IMG/VR virus record: IMGVR_UViG_3300017769_000001
Coordinates: 84,740-148,739 of that record
DNA: 64,000 bases
Origin: a virus
Direction: 5' to 3' (one strand)
The position numbers and the translations under genes were made by a program. Below, piece by piece: positions 49,570-56,768 of the stretch (the first letter of the stretch is position 1; each line of letters begins with the position of its first letter). A model generated the notes under the pieces. It saw nothing but the letters and a program-made list of their open reading frames with translations, searched no databases and was not told the DNA's origin.

Positions 49570-51107
49570 TGGGCGTTAGATTTGATGGGAATGGACACAT
49601 TGCGTTTGCGTCTCCATGGACACCCACTAATCTCGGAAACTTCGAGATTGAATTTGTTGTTACTGTGGCTGAAGTCGCCGGGCAGCACTTTCTAACAGGA
49701 CGCAGTAACAAAGTAACCCACCGGTTTTTCGGAAGTAACTTGTACTTTGGATGGGAAGTTGATGGTGGTGGCACTCGCTTCAAATATGCAACAGCAGCAA
49801 ATCCAGAAGCTGGGGTACAGGCACGTATCAAATATGTGTTCACATCTACAACCACTGTTGACGTATACAAAGACGGCACACTTGTCGAGGCAATAACAAT
49901 CGATCCGGCAGATGCCATCTTGATTTATGAATTGGATGCCATCGGATCGCGTGTAACCGGCACGTTGCTTGACGGTACAGTAATGCACGAGGTTCGTCTT
50001 ACCGACTTAGAAACTCCGGCAAATTCAAGTATCTATCTGTTGGATGAAGGGTCTGGTACTGTCGCAAACGACACTGGAGCACTAGGCAACAACGGTACGC
50101 TGACCGGGTTCACAGACGCAGAAGCCTCGTGGACTACACCACCGAAGCCTACGATCATGTCTGCATCTGATATCGCAGATGAAAGTCAGACTTCAAGTTT
50201 TGTTCTGAAATTCAACAGCGCAGATCCAACCGCCGTGACCGTAAACGGTGTTGCGGCAACGAATCTGCAAATGGTTTCTGAGGATGTTGGTGCCGGGACT
50301 CAAACTTGGAGTTACACACCGCCATTGATAGCGGACGATGCAACCGCAGACTTGGTTGTTACTGTTGACGGTGCTGATACAACTGCGTTTCAGATTGCGT
50401 ACGAGAACAGCTACGACCGCTCTCAAACAGCACATGGAGAACCGGCTGCAACTTCTGTTAACTTCGGAAACACGTATGCATCTGCAAATCCGTACGAGTG
50501 GAAAGTAATTACAGACACGAATCCGACAATTGCAATCGTCGATTGGAACCTGATGGAATCTTCAGATGGGATGAACCTCGGTATTGAGAACTTCATCACC
50601 ACGGTTGCAGAAGGAATCACATCTGCTGAGATCGGTGTTTTCATCCCTGAGACTGGTCAGACTGCGACGTTCACCAGAACATTCGAAATATCTACAGACG
50701 GAAGTATCTCTAACCCAGATCCCGAACCAGAACCAGAACCAGAACCGGATCCCGAACCAGAGCCAACGCTTCCGACTACTCTTGACGAAGTTCAGGTAAA
50801 CGTTAGAGGGCGTGTTCTGACCTTCATCGATATTGGTGATGGGTTTGGTATTCTGAAAGATGCCTTGTCTGCTGTTGATCTTCGAACAATGGAAGACGTC
50901 AGCGACAATGGTGTTGGGTCTACCCTGAAGAGCAAGATCGAAAACCACCGTATGGGCAACGGTCGGAAGGTAACAGACGTTTACAAAAATGCCATAGTAA
51001 ATATCAGTGGGTACGGTGATCAGATTGAGAAGAAGGTTCTGACTTCCAAGAAAGCAGAAACAATCTCAAGCCATGCATCACGTCTGGATTCACTCGAAAA
51101 TCCGTAA
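49569..51107 (+). CDS. Multi-domain adhesin: laminin-G-like, Ig-like, Pro-Glu linker, NGR/VY module
   Basis: This 512-residue protein has a concanavalin/laminin-G-like sandwich at residues 1-190 (VRFDGNGHIAFASPWTP..., SSIYLLDEGSGTVANDTG, LGNNGTLTGF). An Ig-like segment at 195-285 and a beta region follow. A Pro-Glu/Pro-Asp linker (about 378-398) leads into the NGR/VY module shared with the protein at 46518, ending in a coiled IS-x-HASRLDSLE. The layout suggests a receptor-binding or decoration protein attached by its C-terminus. Confidence 0.78.
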   Translation: MGVRFDGNGHIAFASPWTPTNLGNFEIEFVVTVAEVAGQHFLTGRSNKVTHRFFGSNLYFGWEVDGGGTRFKYATAANPEAGVQARIKYVFTSTTTVDVYKDGTLVEAITIDPADAILIYELDAIGSRVTGTLLDGTVMHEVRLTDLETPANSSIYLLDEGSGTVANDTGALGNNGTLTGFTDAEASWTTPPKPTIMSASDIADESQTSSFVLKFNSADPTAVTVNGVAATNLQMVSEDVGAGTQTWSYTPPLIADDATADLVVTVDGADTTAFQIAYENSYDRSQTAHGEPAATSVNFGNTYASANPYEWKVITDTNPTIAIVDWNLMESSDGMNLGIENFITTVAEGITSAEIGVFIPETGQTATFTRTFEISTDGSISNPDPEPEPEPEPDPEPEPTLPTTLDEVQVNVRGRVLTFIDIGDGFGILKDALSAVDLRTMEDVSDNGVGSTLKSKIENHRMGNGRKVTDVYKNAIVNISGYGDQIEKKVLTSKKAETISSHASRLDSLENP

Positions 51108-51128
51108 GGATGATCGAAAGGAGGCAGC

Positions 51129-51350
51129 ATGAAATCAGAGTTAAAATTGACACTGATAATCATCGAGAAAGTCGTCAACATTATGACGTACTTTCTCGAT
51201 AAGAAAAGGCGAAAGGAGCGGGAAAATGAAACTCAGAAAATTCAGGAAGACCCTGTTGACTGGTTTAATGATCGTTACTCTAAGCGGGTGTCAGATGATG
51301 GGACTGACGAACCAACAAGCGATCCCGACGGTGACGAAACCAAGCGTTGA
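51129..51350 (+). CDS. Probable inner-membrane spanin subunit (Rz-like, short)
   Basis: This 73-residue protein has GGAGG four bases before ATG 51129. An N-terminal hydrophobic stretch (LKLTLIIIEKVVNIMTYFL) could be a membrane segment, then a charged helix (DKKRRKERENETQKIQED). The next gene, a small lipoprotein, starts inside it in another frame, the nested Rz/Rz1 arrangement. It is shorter than usual i-spanins, so the call is moderate. Confidence 0.55.
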   Translation: MKSELKLTLIIIEKVVNIMTYFLDKKRRKERENETQKIQEDPVDWFNDRYSKRVSDDGTDEPTSDPDGDETKR

Positions 51351-51453
51351 TGCCTTCTACCAAGAAGGCAATGTTTGCTTTACTCGCGAAGACGCAGTCG
51401 TTTACTTTGACTACGTGTATGAACTGGAGACAGTTATGGAGGATCTAAAATGA
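51226..51453 (+). CDS. Probable outer-membrane spanin lipoprotein (Rz1-like)
   Basis: This 75-residue protein has AGGAG 7 bases before ATG 51226. The N-terminal signal LRKFRKTLLTGLMIVTLSGC ends in a lipobox (LSGC, Cys22), giving a lipid-anchored mature protein. It overlaps the upstream gene out of frame by about 125 bases, and its end overlaps the endolysin start (ATGA). This order fits disruption of the outer membrane in Gram-negative hosts. Confidence 0.7.
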   Translation: MKLRKFRKTLLTGLMIVTLSGCQMMGLTNQQAIPTVTKPSVDAFYQEGNVCFTREDAVVYFDYVYELETVMEDLK

Positions 51454-52253
51454 ATCGACTTCTCGTTGAAGGAATGCGAGGCAACGACGTCAAACAAGTC
51501 CAACAGCTTCTCATAAAACACAACTTACTCCCAGCCGGATCTGATGATGGGATCTTCGGAGACAATACGGAACGTGCCGTTAAAGCCTTCCAGAAGTCTT
51601 CTGGAGACGTTGTTGATGGTATTGTGGGAAAACGTACGTGGGACAGCTTAAACGAGCTTATAGGTGACGTATGGAAGCTTCAGGAAAGCGACTACATCAA
51701 AGCCGCAAAAGAACTGCAATGTGAAGTAGCAGCGATCAAAGCGGTCTCTGAAGTCGAGAGTGCTGGAGACGGATTCATCCAACCCCACATGCCGAAGATT
51801 CTCTTTGAACGACACTGGATGTACAGGAAGTTGAAGGAGTATGGACTTGGAACGGCGCTTGTCCTTGCAAAAGAACATCTCCCAAACATCGTTGCTACAA
51901 CGCCGGGTGGTTACAAAGGCGGCGTGCGTGAATGGGGTCGATACAACGAAGCGTATGGGCTGAACAAAGAATGCGCAATCGAGGCTACTTCTTGGGGTCG
52001 TTTTCAGATAATGGGATTCCATTATGAGGATCTCGGATATAAGTCACAGAAAGACTTCGCGGAACAAATGTCCACATCGGAGTCAGAACATCTTGAAGCA
52101 TTTGTGAAGTTCATCAAGAAAAATCCGTCTCTGCTTGACGCTATACGTAGCAAAGATTGGGCTAAGTTTGCCTACCATTACAACGGAAGATCGTACAGAA
52201 AAAACGAGTATGATGTCAGGATGGAAAAGGCATACAAACGGATCACTAAATAA
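51450..52253 (+). CDS. Endolysin: peptidoglycan-binding domain plus N-acetylmuramidase
   Basis: This 267-residue protein has residues 1-68 forming a PG_binding_1 domain (GMRGNDVKQVQQLL...DDGIFGDNTERAVKAFQKSSG...DGIVGKRTWDSL). Residues 78-267 match the N-acetylmuramidase family: CEVAAIKAVSEVESAGDGFIQPHMPKILFERHWMYRKL, with the likely catalytic Glu in EVES (101-103), and ATSWGRFQIMGFHYEDLGY. No signal peptide is seen, so it would need a holin. It hydrolyses the glycan strand at lysis. Confidence 0.93.
   Translation: MNRLLVEGMRGNDVKQVQQLLIKHNLLPAGSDDGIFGDNTERAVKAFQKSSGDVVDGIVGKRTWDSLNELIGDVWKLQESDYIKAAKELQCEVAAIKAVSEVESAGDGFIQPHMPKILFERHWMYRKLKEYGLGTALVLAKEHLPNIVATTPGGYKGGVREWGRYNEAYGLNKECAIEATSWGRFQIMGFHYEDLGYKSQKDFAEQMSTSESEHLEAFVKFIKKNPSLLDAIRSKDWAKFAYHYNGRSYRKNEYDVRMEKAYKRITK
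52246..52253 (+). promoter_or_regulatory. Late promoter box CTAAATAA
   Basis: The box lies 31 bases upstream of ATG 52285 and overlaps the endolysin stop. Confidence 0.65.
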
Positions 52254-52284
52254 CCACACCACAGAAATACAGGAGGCACCTAAC

Positions 52285-52572
52285 ATGTGGCAGAAAATTC
52301 TAGTTAAAATTGGTTTCTTTCTTTTCGAATTCGGAATTCAGGTTCTGATCCAAACACTATTTGGGAAAGAGAATCGTCAACGTCTGGAAGCGGTGATCGA
52401 CGCGCTGTCTAAGGACGGAGAATTGACGGCCAAGCAGAAGTACAACCGTGCGAAGAAATTCATCGATGAGCTTGGTGGAGATCTGCCGGATACCATTAAA
52501 AACCTTGCCATTGAAGCAGTCGTTGCGAAGATCAATGACAAGTATGGTGAAGTGCTGAAGAAAGTCAAATAA
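52285..52572 (+). CDS. Small membrane-associated hypothetical protein, possible lysis accessory
   Basis: This 95-residue protein has AGGAGG 8 bases before ATG 52285. The N-terminal segment VKIGFFLFEFGIQVLIQTLF could be an amphipathic or membrane helix, followed by a soluble helical region (RQRLEAVIDALSKDGELTAKQKYNRAKKFIDEL). Its position next to the endolysin suggests a holin or holin partner, but the single segment makes this uncertain. Confidence 0.6.
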   Translation: MWQKILVKIGFFLFEFGIQVLIQTLFGKENRQRLEAVIDALSKDGELTAKQKYNRAKKFIDELGGDLPDTIKNLAIEAVVAKINDKYGEVLKKVK

Positions 52573-52623
52573 AGCTAACTAAGAGGTGGAAGCAAGAGTT
52601 TCCCGCCTCCTTTCCTCTAGCTT

Positions 52624-53043
52624 CTAAGTCCCGTTAACGCGGGACTTTTTTTTGGCTCTTTGGGCAACAAGTTCATCGCGAGAGATTCTCTTTTGACCGC
52701 TGTTGCCTTCAGAATCGTCCGACGTACTTTCAATCGCCTTCGCGCCTTTCTGACGAGAACGAATCTCAGCATTCTTGTGCTTGATTTGAAGATCAGATTC
52801 CTTGTACATAGTATCTTTTGCAAGATCGAGGTACTGCTTCGCAAGCTCAAGCTGTGGGATTCTTTGCTCCGGCTCCAGTAGCTTAGACTCATTAACGAGT
52901 TCTTTATACTGCTCAAGGGCAAACAATACCACGTCCCTCATGGTAGGATCCTCTGGAATTTTCAGATCCATTCCAAATACCTTTTTCACTTCTTCTGACG
53001 CTTCAACACCCAGTGCGTCGTCCAATGGATGGCTCCCGCTCAT
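52624..53043 (-). CDS. Probable terminase small subunit (T4 gp16-like)
   Basis: This 139-residue, mostly helical protein begins with a HPLDDALGV motif, which resembles the start of T4-like gp16 proteins. A central coiled region (FALEQYKELVNESKLLEPEQRIPQLELAKQYLDLAKDTM) resembles the oligomerising part of gp16 relatives. A basic tail follows. GGAGG precedes ATG 53043. It lies 17 kb from the large subunit gene, on the minus strand, and directly follows repeat copy 3. The call is from pattern only. Confidence 0.55.
   Translation of the reverse strand: MSGSHPLDDALGVEASEEVKKVFGMDLKIPEDPTMRDVVLFALEQYKELVNESKLLEPEQRIPQLELAKQYLDLAKDTMYKESDLQIKHKNAEIRSRQKGAKAIESTSDDSEGNSGQKRISRDELVAQRAKKKSRVNGT
52626..52654. 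terminator. Bidirectional intrinsic terminator
   Basis: An 8-bp stem AAGTCCCG / CGGGACTT is followed by eight T residues on the plus strand. It lies at the convergence of the lysis operon and the small terminase gene and overlaps the stop of the latter. Confidence 0.92.
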
Positions 53044-53051
53044 ACTTCCTC

Positions 53052-53134
53052 CATTTGAGAATCTATATCAACAACCTTTAAGTTTAACCACGCCCTACTA
53101 CACAGATATATATTCCTGTGTAGGAAATGGCTTG
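53052..53134 (-). repeat. Structured repeat element, copy 3 (inverted)
   Basis: On the minus strand the order is CTACACAG-N10-CTGTGTAG (53098-53123), then GCGTGGTTAAACTTAAAGGT and TTGATATAGATTCTCAA. It ends directly at the GGAGG of the 139-residue gene. Its flank GCCATTTC is shared with copy 1, and TAGATTCTCAAATG is shared with copy 2. Confidence 0.95.
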
Positions 53135-53163
53135 TTTATTGTATTTACTGGGATTTTCGGATG

Positions 53164-53219
53164 TCTCCAGAATCTGGTTGACATTTGTACTTACAAGAGG
53201 CATAACTAATTTCTGGAGA
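53164..53219 (+). promoter_or_regulatory. Sigma70-like promoter framed by a 9-bp inverted repeat (PhoH operon)
   Basis: -35 TTGACA (53178-53183), a 17-base spacer and -10 CATAAC (53201-53206). Perfect arms TCTCCAGAA (53164-53172) and TTCTGGAGA (53211-53219) frame it, the right arm falling at the expected start site. This looks like a two-site operator or a repressor-looping site. Confidence 0.6.
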
Positions 53220-53256
53220 GAGTGTACCCAATGACTTTCCAACACAGGAGCCTTTC

Positions 53257-54003
53257 ATGGCTAAGAAGAAACCGAAGTTTGACACCCGCAACGAATCAAG
53301 TGCTGTGGTTCGTGAAATTGGAAATCGTAAGAGATTCCATCCCAAAGACCTCTGTAACCTCCAACCGTATCCCGGAAATCAAGAACACTTCTTCGACCTT
53401 TACCGCGCAGGTAAGCCAATCATTTCGATGGTAGGCCCAGCAGGTACAGGTAAGAGTTTCTTGGCTCTCTACGCAGCTCTGGGCGACGTTTTCGATGACT
53501 CGACCGAGTATGACAAGGTAATCATCATTCGGTCTGCTGTTGAGACGAGAAAGCAGGGGTTCATCCCCGGTGATCAGGATGAGAAGAACGCACCGTATGA
53601 AACTCCATACATCGGTGCGGCATCCAAGATGATCCCAGCGTACAATGATGCTTACGCACATCTGAAGAGCCTCGGATACCTCGAATTCCATACAACCGGA
53701 TATCTCCGTGGAGATACATTCGACCGATCTATCATATTGGTTGATGAAATCCAGAACATGGACTACGACGAGCTGGCGACGGTGATCACCAGATGTGGAG
53801 AGCATAGTCGGATTATGCTTATGGGTGACCACAAGCAATGTGACCTTGGAAGGTTCCGACAGGAGTCTGGCTTCGACAAGCTTCAGCGTGTTTTCAGAAA
53901 CATGGATGAAAGTATGATCGGTATGGTAGTTTTTGAACTGGAGGACATCGTGCGTTCCGGACTCGTTAGGGAGTTCCTGATCGCAGATTACAAAACAGAA
54001 TGA
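53257..54003 (+). CDS. phoH: PhoH-like ATPase
   Basis: This 248-residue P-loop protein of the PhoH family is common in marine phages. Walker A is MVGPAGTGKSFLALYAAL (residues 58-75), followed by VIIIRSAVETRKQGFIPGDQDEK, SIILVDEIQNMDYDEL (Walker B) and SRIMLMGDHKQCDL. PhoH proteins are linked to RNA handling or RNase activity, but their phage role is unsettled. AGGAG lies 6 bases before ATG 53257. It is first in the plus-strand recombination/replication operon. Confidence 0.93.
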   Translation: MAKKKPKFDTRNESSAVVREIGNRKRFHPKDLCNLQPYPGNQEHFFDLYRAGKPIISMVGPAGTGKSFLALYAALGDVFDDSTEYDKVIIIRSAVETRKQGFIPGDQDEKNAPYETPYIGAASKMIPAYNDAYAHLKSLGYLEFHTTGYLRGDTFDRSIILVDEIQNMDYDELATVITRCGEHSRIMLMGDHKQCDLGRFRQESGFDKLQRVFRNMDESMIGMVVFELEDIVRSGLVREFLIADYKTE

Positions 54004-54007
54004 TATG

Positions 54008-54049
54008 AGAAAAGGGCCGGTGGATTTAATCATCGGCTCTTTACTTTTT
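54008..54049 (+). terminator. Probable terminator after phoH
   Basis: A 12-13 bp stem with G-U pairs (AAAGGGCCGGTG / CATCGGCTCTTT) is followed by ACTTTTTG. Confidence 0.65.
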
Positions 54050-54093
54050 GAACTCTCTATGCTAAATTACCACCATAGCATTAGAGTTTCTTT

Positions 54094-54327
54094 ATGAGCG
54101 ACAACAAATCAACACAGATCACGCCGGTCTGCTCCATCGAATTCTACTACGACCCCCTCACCGAAGTTCCTAAATATCGTATCCGAAGAGCTGACGGAAC
54201 CTTTATGGATCCCCTGTCGGTCTACGCTATGGCATGTGTCGAAGTTCTGGACGAACAACATCCAGATATCATCAGGCGCGTGGAACAGTTGGCTGGGGAT
54301 TCCAGAGTTTCATTAAAAGTCCATTAA
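54094..54327 (+). CDS. Small hypothetical protein
   Basis: This 77-residue protein (MSDNKSTQITPVCSIEFYYDPLTEVPKYRIRRADG...) has a beta-like first half and a helical second half. No obvious SD precedes ATG 54094. It lies between phoH and the uvsX group. No family is recognised. Confidence 0.65.
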   Translation: MSDNKSTQITPVCSIEFYYDPLTEVPKYRIRRADGTFMDPLSVYAMACVEVLDEQHPDIIRRVEQLAGDSRVSLKVH

Positions 54328-54338
54328 GGAGGCAACCA

Positions 54339-54575
54339 ATGGAAGATTACCCAGATTACCTACAGCGTCTTATTGACGAGACAAATGATCTCAGAGAGAA
54401 GATCGACAATCTGTCCAATTTTCTCAGAGGCCCAAAGAGTCACGAAATCGGTTATGTGAGGACGCGTCTTCTTCAGGAGCAATACACGCACATGCAGAAA
54501 TACTATGATGTTCTGGTTGAGCGTGTTGATTTGGAGAAGACTATCCACAACGCCAGAAGAGAGGGGATTAAATGA
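54339..54575 (+). CDS. Small coiled-coil protein of a widespread phage type
   Basis: This 78-residue protein has AGGAGG 6 bases before ATG 54339. The pattern YLQRLIDETNDLREKIDNLSNFL...LLQEQYTHMQKYYDVLVERVDL is that of short helical proteins found in many unrelated phages (DUF7681-like); their role is unknown. Its stop overlaps the uvsX start (ATGA). Confidence 0.75.
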   Translation: MEDYPDYLQRLIDETNDLREKIDNLSNFLRGPKSHEIGYVRTRLLQEQYTHMQKYYDVLVERVDLEKTIHNARREGIK

Positions 54576-56512
54576 GCAAGCTTGGAAAACTGAGAAAGTC
54601 TTTCGATAAGAAGGGCATCATCACTGAAATGAATGAGCCTACAGAATGGATCAGCACCGGGAATGCTGCCATGAATTATCGTCTGACTGGCCGTTATGAT
54701 GTCGGAATCCCAAACCGCCGAACGATGTTGCTGTGGGGTGAGAGTGGCTGTGTAGACGCAGACACTGAGTTTCTGACTCCTACTGGCTGGAAGCGTATTT
54801 CGGAATATGAGGAAGGAGACTTTGTGGCACAGTTTGATAAAGAAACGTGCCAAATGTCTTTTGTTGAGCCGAACGAGTACATTAAGAAACCGTGCGAGGA
54901 ATTTTATCATCTGAAAACGAAGTATGGGATTGATCAGATGTTAACTCCAGAGCACCGTGTATTGTACCGCAGCCCAAAAGGAAAGCTCCAGGTTAAGTCT
55001 GCTGAAGAAGTGGTTCAAGCACATAACTCCGATACTGTAAATGGATTTCGTGGTAAGATTCTGACAACATTCGAACCACCAACTACCGCCGGTATTGATA
55101 TCAGCGACGACAGCCTGCGTCTTCAAGTTGCAGTGATGGCCGATGGAAGCTTCAACCCCAAGAGAACCACATGGGACAATTTCGTTCGGATTAGTGTAAA
55201 GAAAGACCGAAAGAAAGAACGGATTGTGAAACTTTTGGACGCCGCTAATGTGGAATACACCCGAATAGATCGTGATGATGGATTTTCTCGATTTGAGTTT
55301 GGTGCTCCTATGAACACCAAGGTTTTTGGTTCTGAGTTCTACCAATGCACCAAAGAGCAATTAGAACTGATTGCTGACGAATGTCTGCAATGGGACGGGT
55401 CTGAAAACAGGGGAGAGTTTTTCACAACCAGCAAACAGTGTGCGGACTTCATCCAGTACTGTTTTTCAGCGACAGGCAGACGGGCAACAATCTCTGAGGA
55501 TGTGAGAGAAGGAAGAACAACTTCCTATGTTGTACATGCCACTACAACGAATGAAGTCTCCATGGCAGGTGCAACTCGAACTCCAATTGAGAAGGTTAAG
55601 GCTGGAGACGGATTCAAGTATTGTTTCGCTGTTGAGAAGACATTCTTGGTTCTGCGTCGTAATGGTCGGGTGTTTGTCACAGGTAACACTGGCAAGACCT
55701 TCCTGACTTCAAACGCTGCAAAGAACGCACAGGACAAAGGTTATTCGATCATCTATCTGGATTCTGAAGACAGTATCTCGGAAGACTACATGACGAAGAT
55801 TGGGATCGATCTCGACGAAGATAAGTTCGTCCCAGTCCTTATCGATACCATCGAAGAAGCGACTGCCGCCATTGCAGAAATCTTTTCAACGATGGAACCG
55901 GATGATAAGTTCATTCTGATCATCGACTCGCTGGCTGGTATGCTTTCTGAGAAAGAAGAAGGTGAGTTCGAGAAAGGTGTCTCAAAGGGTGACCAAGGTC
56001 AGATGGCGAAGAAGTTGAAGCTCTTCGTGAAGAACATCAACAAGAAAATCTCAGAATATGATGCATTCTGTATTATGGTGACGCACGCGTACCAGAACCA
56101 AGACCCGTACTCCACTGAAGGAAAGTGGATCTGTACTGGAGGTAAAGGTATGCAGTTCTTCCCATCATTCTCCGTGCGTCTGGATAAAGCCAAGCTGAAA
56201 GAAGGCATGAAGGTGGTTAACGGTGTTCGTATCCGTGGCGAAGTAACCAAGACTCGTTTCACTGCACCATTCCAGAAGTTTGAGCTGAAGGTTCCGTACA
56301 CTGAGGGTCTGGATTTTACAGACGGTCTTCTGGATATTCTCGAAGAAGAAGGCGTTGTTTCCAAGAATGGTGCATGGTACAACTACGAGTTCGAAGGTGA
56401 GATTGTTAAGTTCCAAGGTTCAAATTTCCTTGAACACTACGAAGCGATCATGAGTAATTACCAGAAAGAACTCGAAGAAAGCTTTGATAACAAAGAAATC
56501 GAACCAGCGTAA
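54572..56512 (+). CDS. uvsX: UvsX RecA-like recombinase interrupted by an intein
   Basis: The 646-residue precursor has a 333-residue recombinase after removal of a 313-residue intein (residues 60-372). Joined ends restore a Walker A LLWGESG-TGKTFLTS. Other recombinase marks are YLDSEDSISEDYMTKIGID, FILIIDSLAGMLS (Walker B) and MAKKLKLFVKNI. The C-terminal FEGEIVKFQGSNFLEHYEAI is normal for UvsX. It promotes strand exchange with UvsY and UvsW and starts recombination-dependent replication. Activity needs splicing, as the P-loop is split. Confidence 0.95.
   Translation: MSKLGKLRKSFDKKGIITEMNEPTEWISTGNAAMNYRLTGRYDVGIPNRRTMLLWGESGCVDADTEFLTPTGWKRISEYEEGDFVAQFDKETCQMSFVEPNEYIKKPCEEFYHLKTKYGIDQMLTPEHRVLYRSPKGKLQVKSAEEVVQAHNSDTVNGFRGKILTTFEPPTTAGIDISDDSLRLQVAVMADGSFNPKRTTWDNFVRISVKKDRKKERIVKLLDAANVEYTRIDRDDGFSRFEFGAPMNTKVFGSEFYQCTKEQLELIADECLQWDGSENRGEFFTTSKQCADFIQYCFSATGRRATISEDVREGRTTSYVVHATTTNEVSMAGATRTPIEKVKAGDGFKYCFAVEKTFLVLRRNGRVFVTGNTGKTFLTSNAAKNAQDKGYSIIYLDSEDSISEDYMTKIGIDLDEDKFVPVLIDTIEEATAAIAEIFSTMEPDDKFILIIDSLAGMLSEKEEGEFEKGVSKGDQGQMAKKLKLFVKNINKKISEYDAFCIMVTHAYQNQDPYSTEGKWICTGGKGMQFFPSFSVRLDKAKLKEGMKVVNGVRIRGEVTKTRFTAPFQKFELKVPYTEGLDFTDGLLDILEEEGVVSKNGAWYNYEFEGEIVKFQGSNFLEHYEAIMSNYQKELEESFDNKEIEPA
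54749..55687 (+). mobile_element. Intein with LAGLIDADG-type homing endonuclease domain in UvsX Walker A
   Basis: It starts Cys60 (CVDADTEFLTPTGWKRI, splicing block A), has block B LTPEHRVLYR with the TxxH pattern, and ends FLVLRRNGRVFVTGN (blocks F/G), followed by Thr373 as +1 nucleophile. The middle holds two endonuclease-like motifs, LQVAVMADGSF (184-194) and LIADECLQWDGS (266-277). The penultimate residue is Gly, not the usual His. Confidence 0.93.
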
Positions 56513-56517
56513 GTATA

Positions 56518-56533
56518 TGGGGCGAAAGCCCCA
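56518..56533 (+). terminator. Hairpin after uvsX, possible terminator
   Basis: GGGGC / GCCCC with a GAAA tetraloop, then ATTTCATT. The T tract is weak, so it may act as attenuator or RNA end. Confidence 0.55.
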
Positions 56534-56555
56534 TTTCATTACATAGGAGGTTGTG

Positions 56556-56768
56556 ATGGATTCTGATGAAGTTGCTGAGATTAACGCAGAGATCGCGATT
56601 ATGTCTCGTCAGATCGAAAATTTCAATCGAAAAATGTCGAGAAGAAAGATGAATCTGACTGATGGTCAGATCGACTCTATTCAACGGCAGATCGCGTTAG
56701 CTCGAAGCAGTATTGAGCAACTAAGAGCGATCATCAACAGCAAACGACAGGTGATTCTGCATGGATGA
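56556..56768 (+). CDS. Small coiled-coil hypothetical protein
   Basis: This 70-residue protein is almost wholly helical (EINAEIAIMSRQIENFNRKMSRRKMNL...). AGGAGG lies 5 bases before ATG 56556. It overlaps the next gene by 8 bases. No family is recognised. Confidence 0.7.
   Translation: MDSDEVAEINAEIAIMSRQIENFNRKMSRRKMNLTDGQIDSIQRQIALARSSIEQLRAIINSKRQVILHG

Noticed and set aside
53296-54033. 245-codon minus-strand frame opposite phoH
   Set aside because: PhoH motifs on the plus strand are unmistakable; the antisense frame has no SD or motif.
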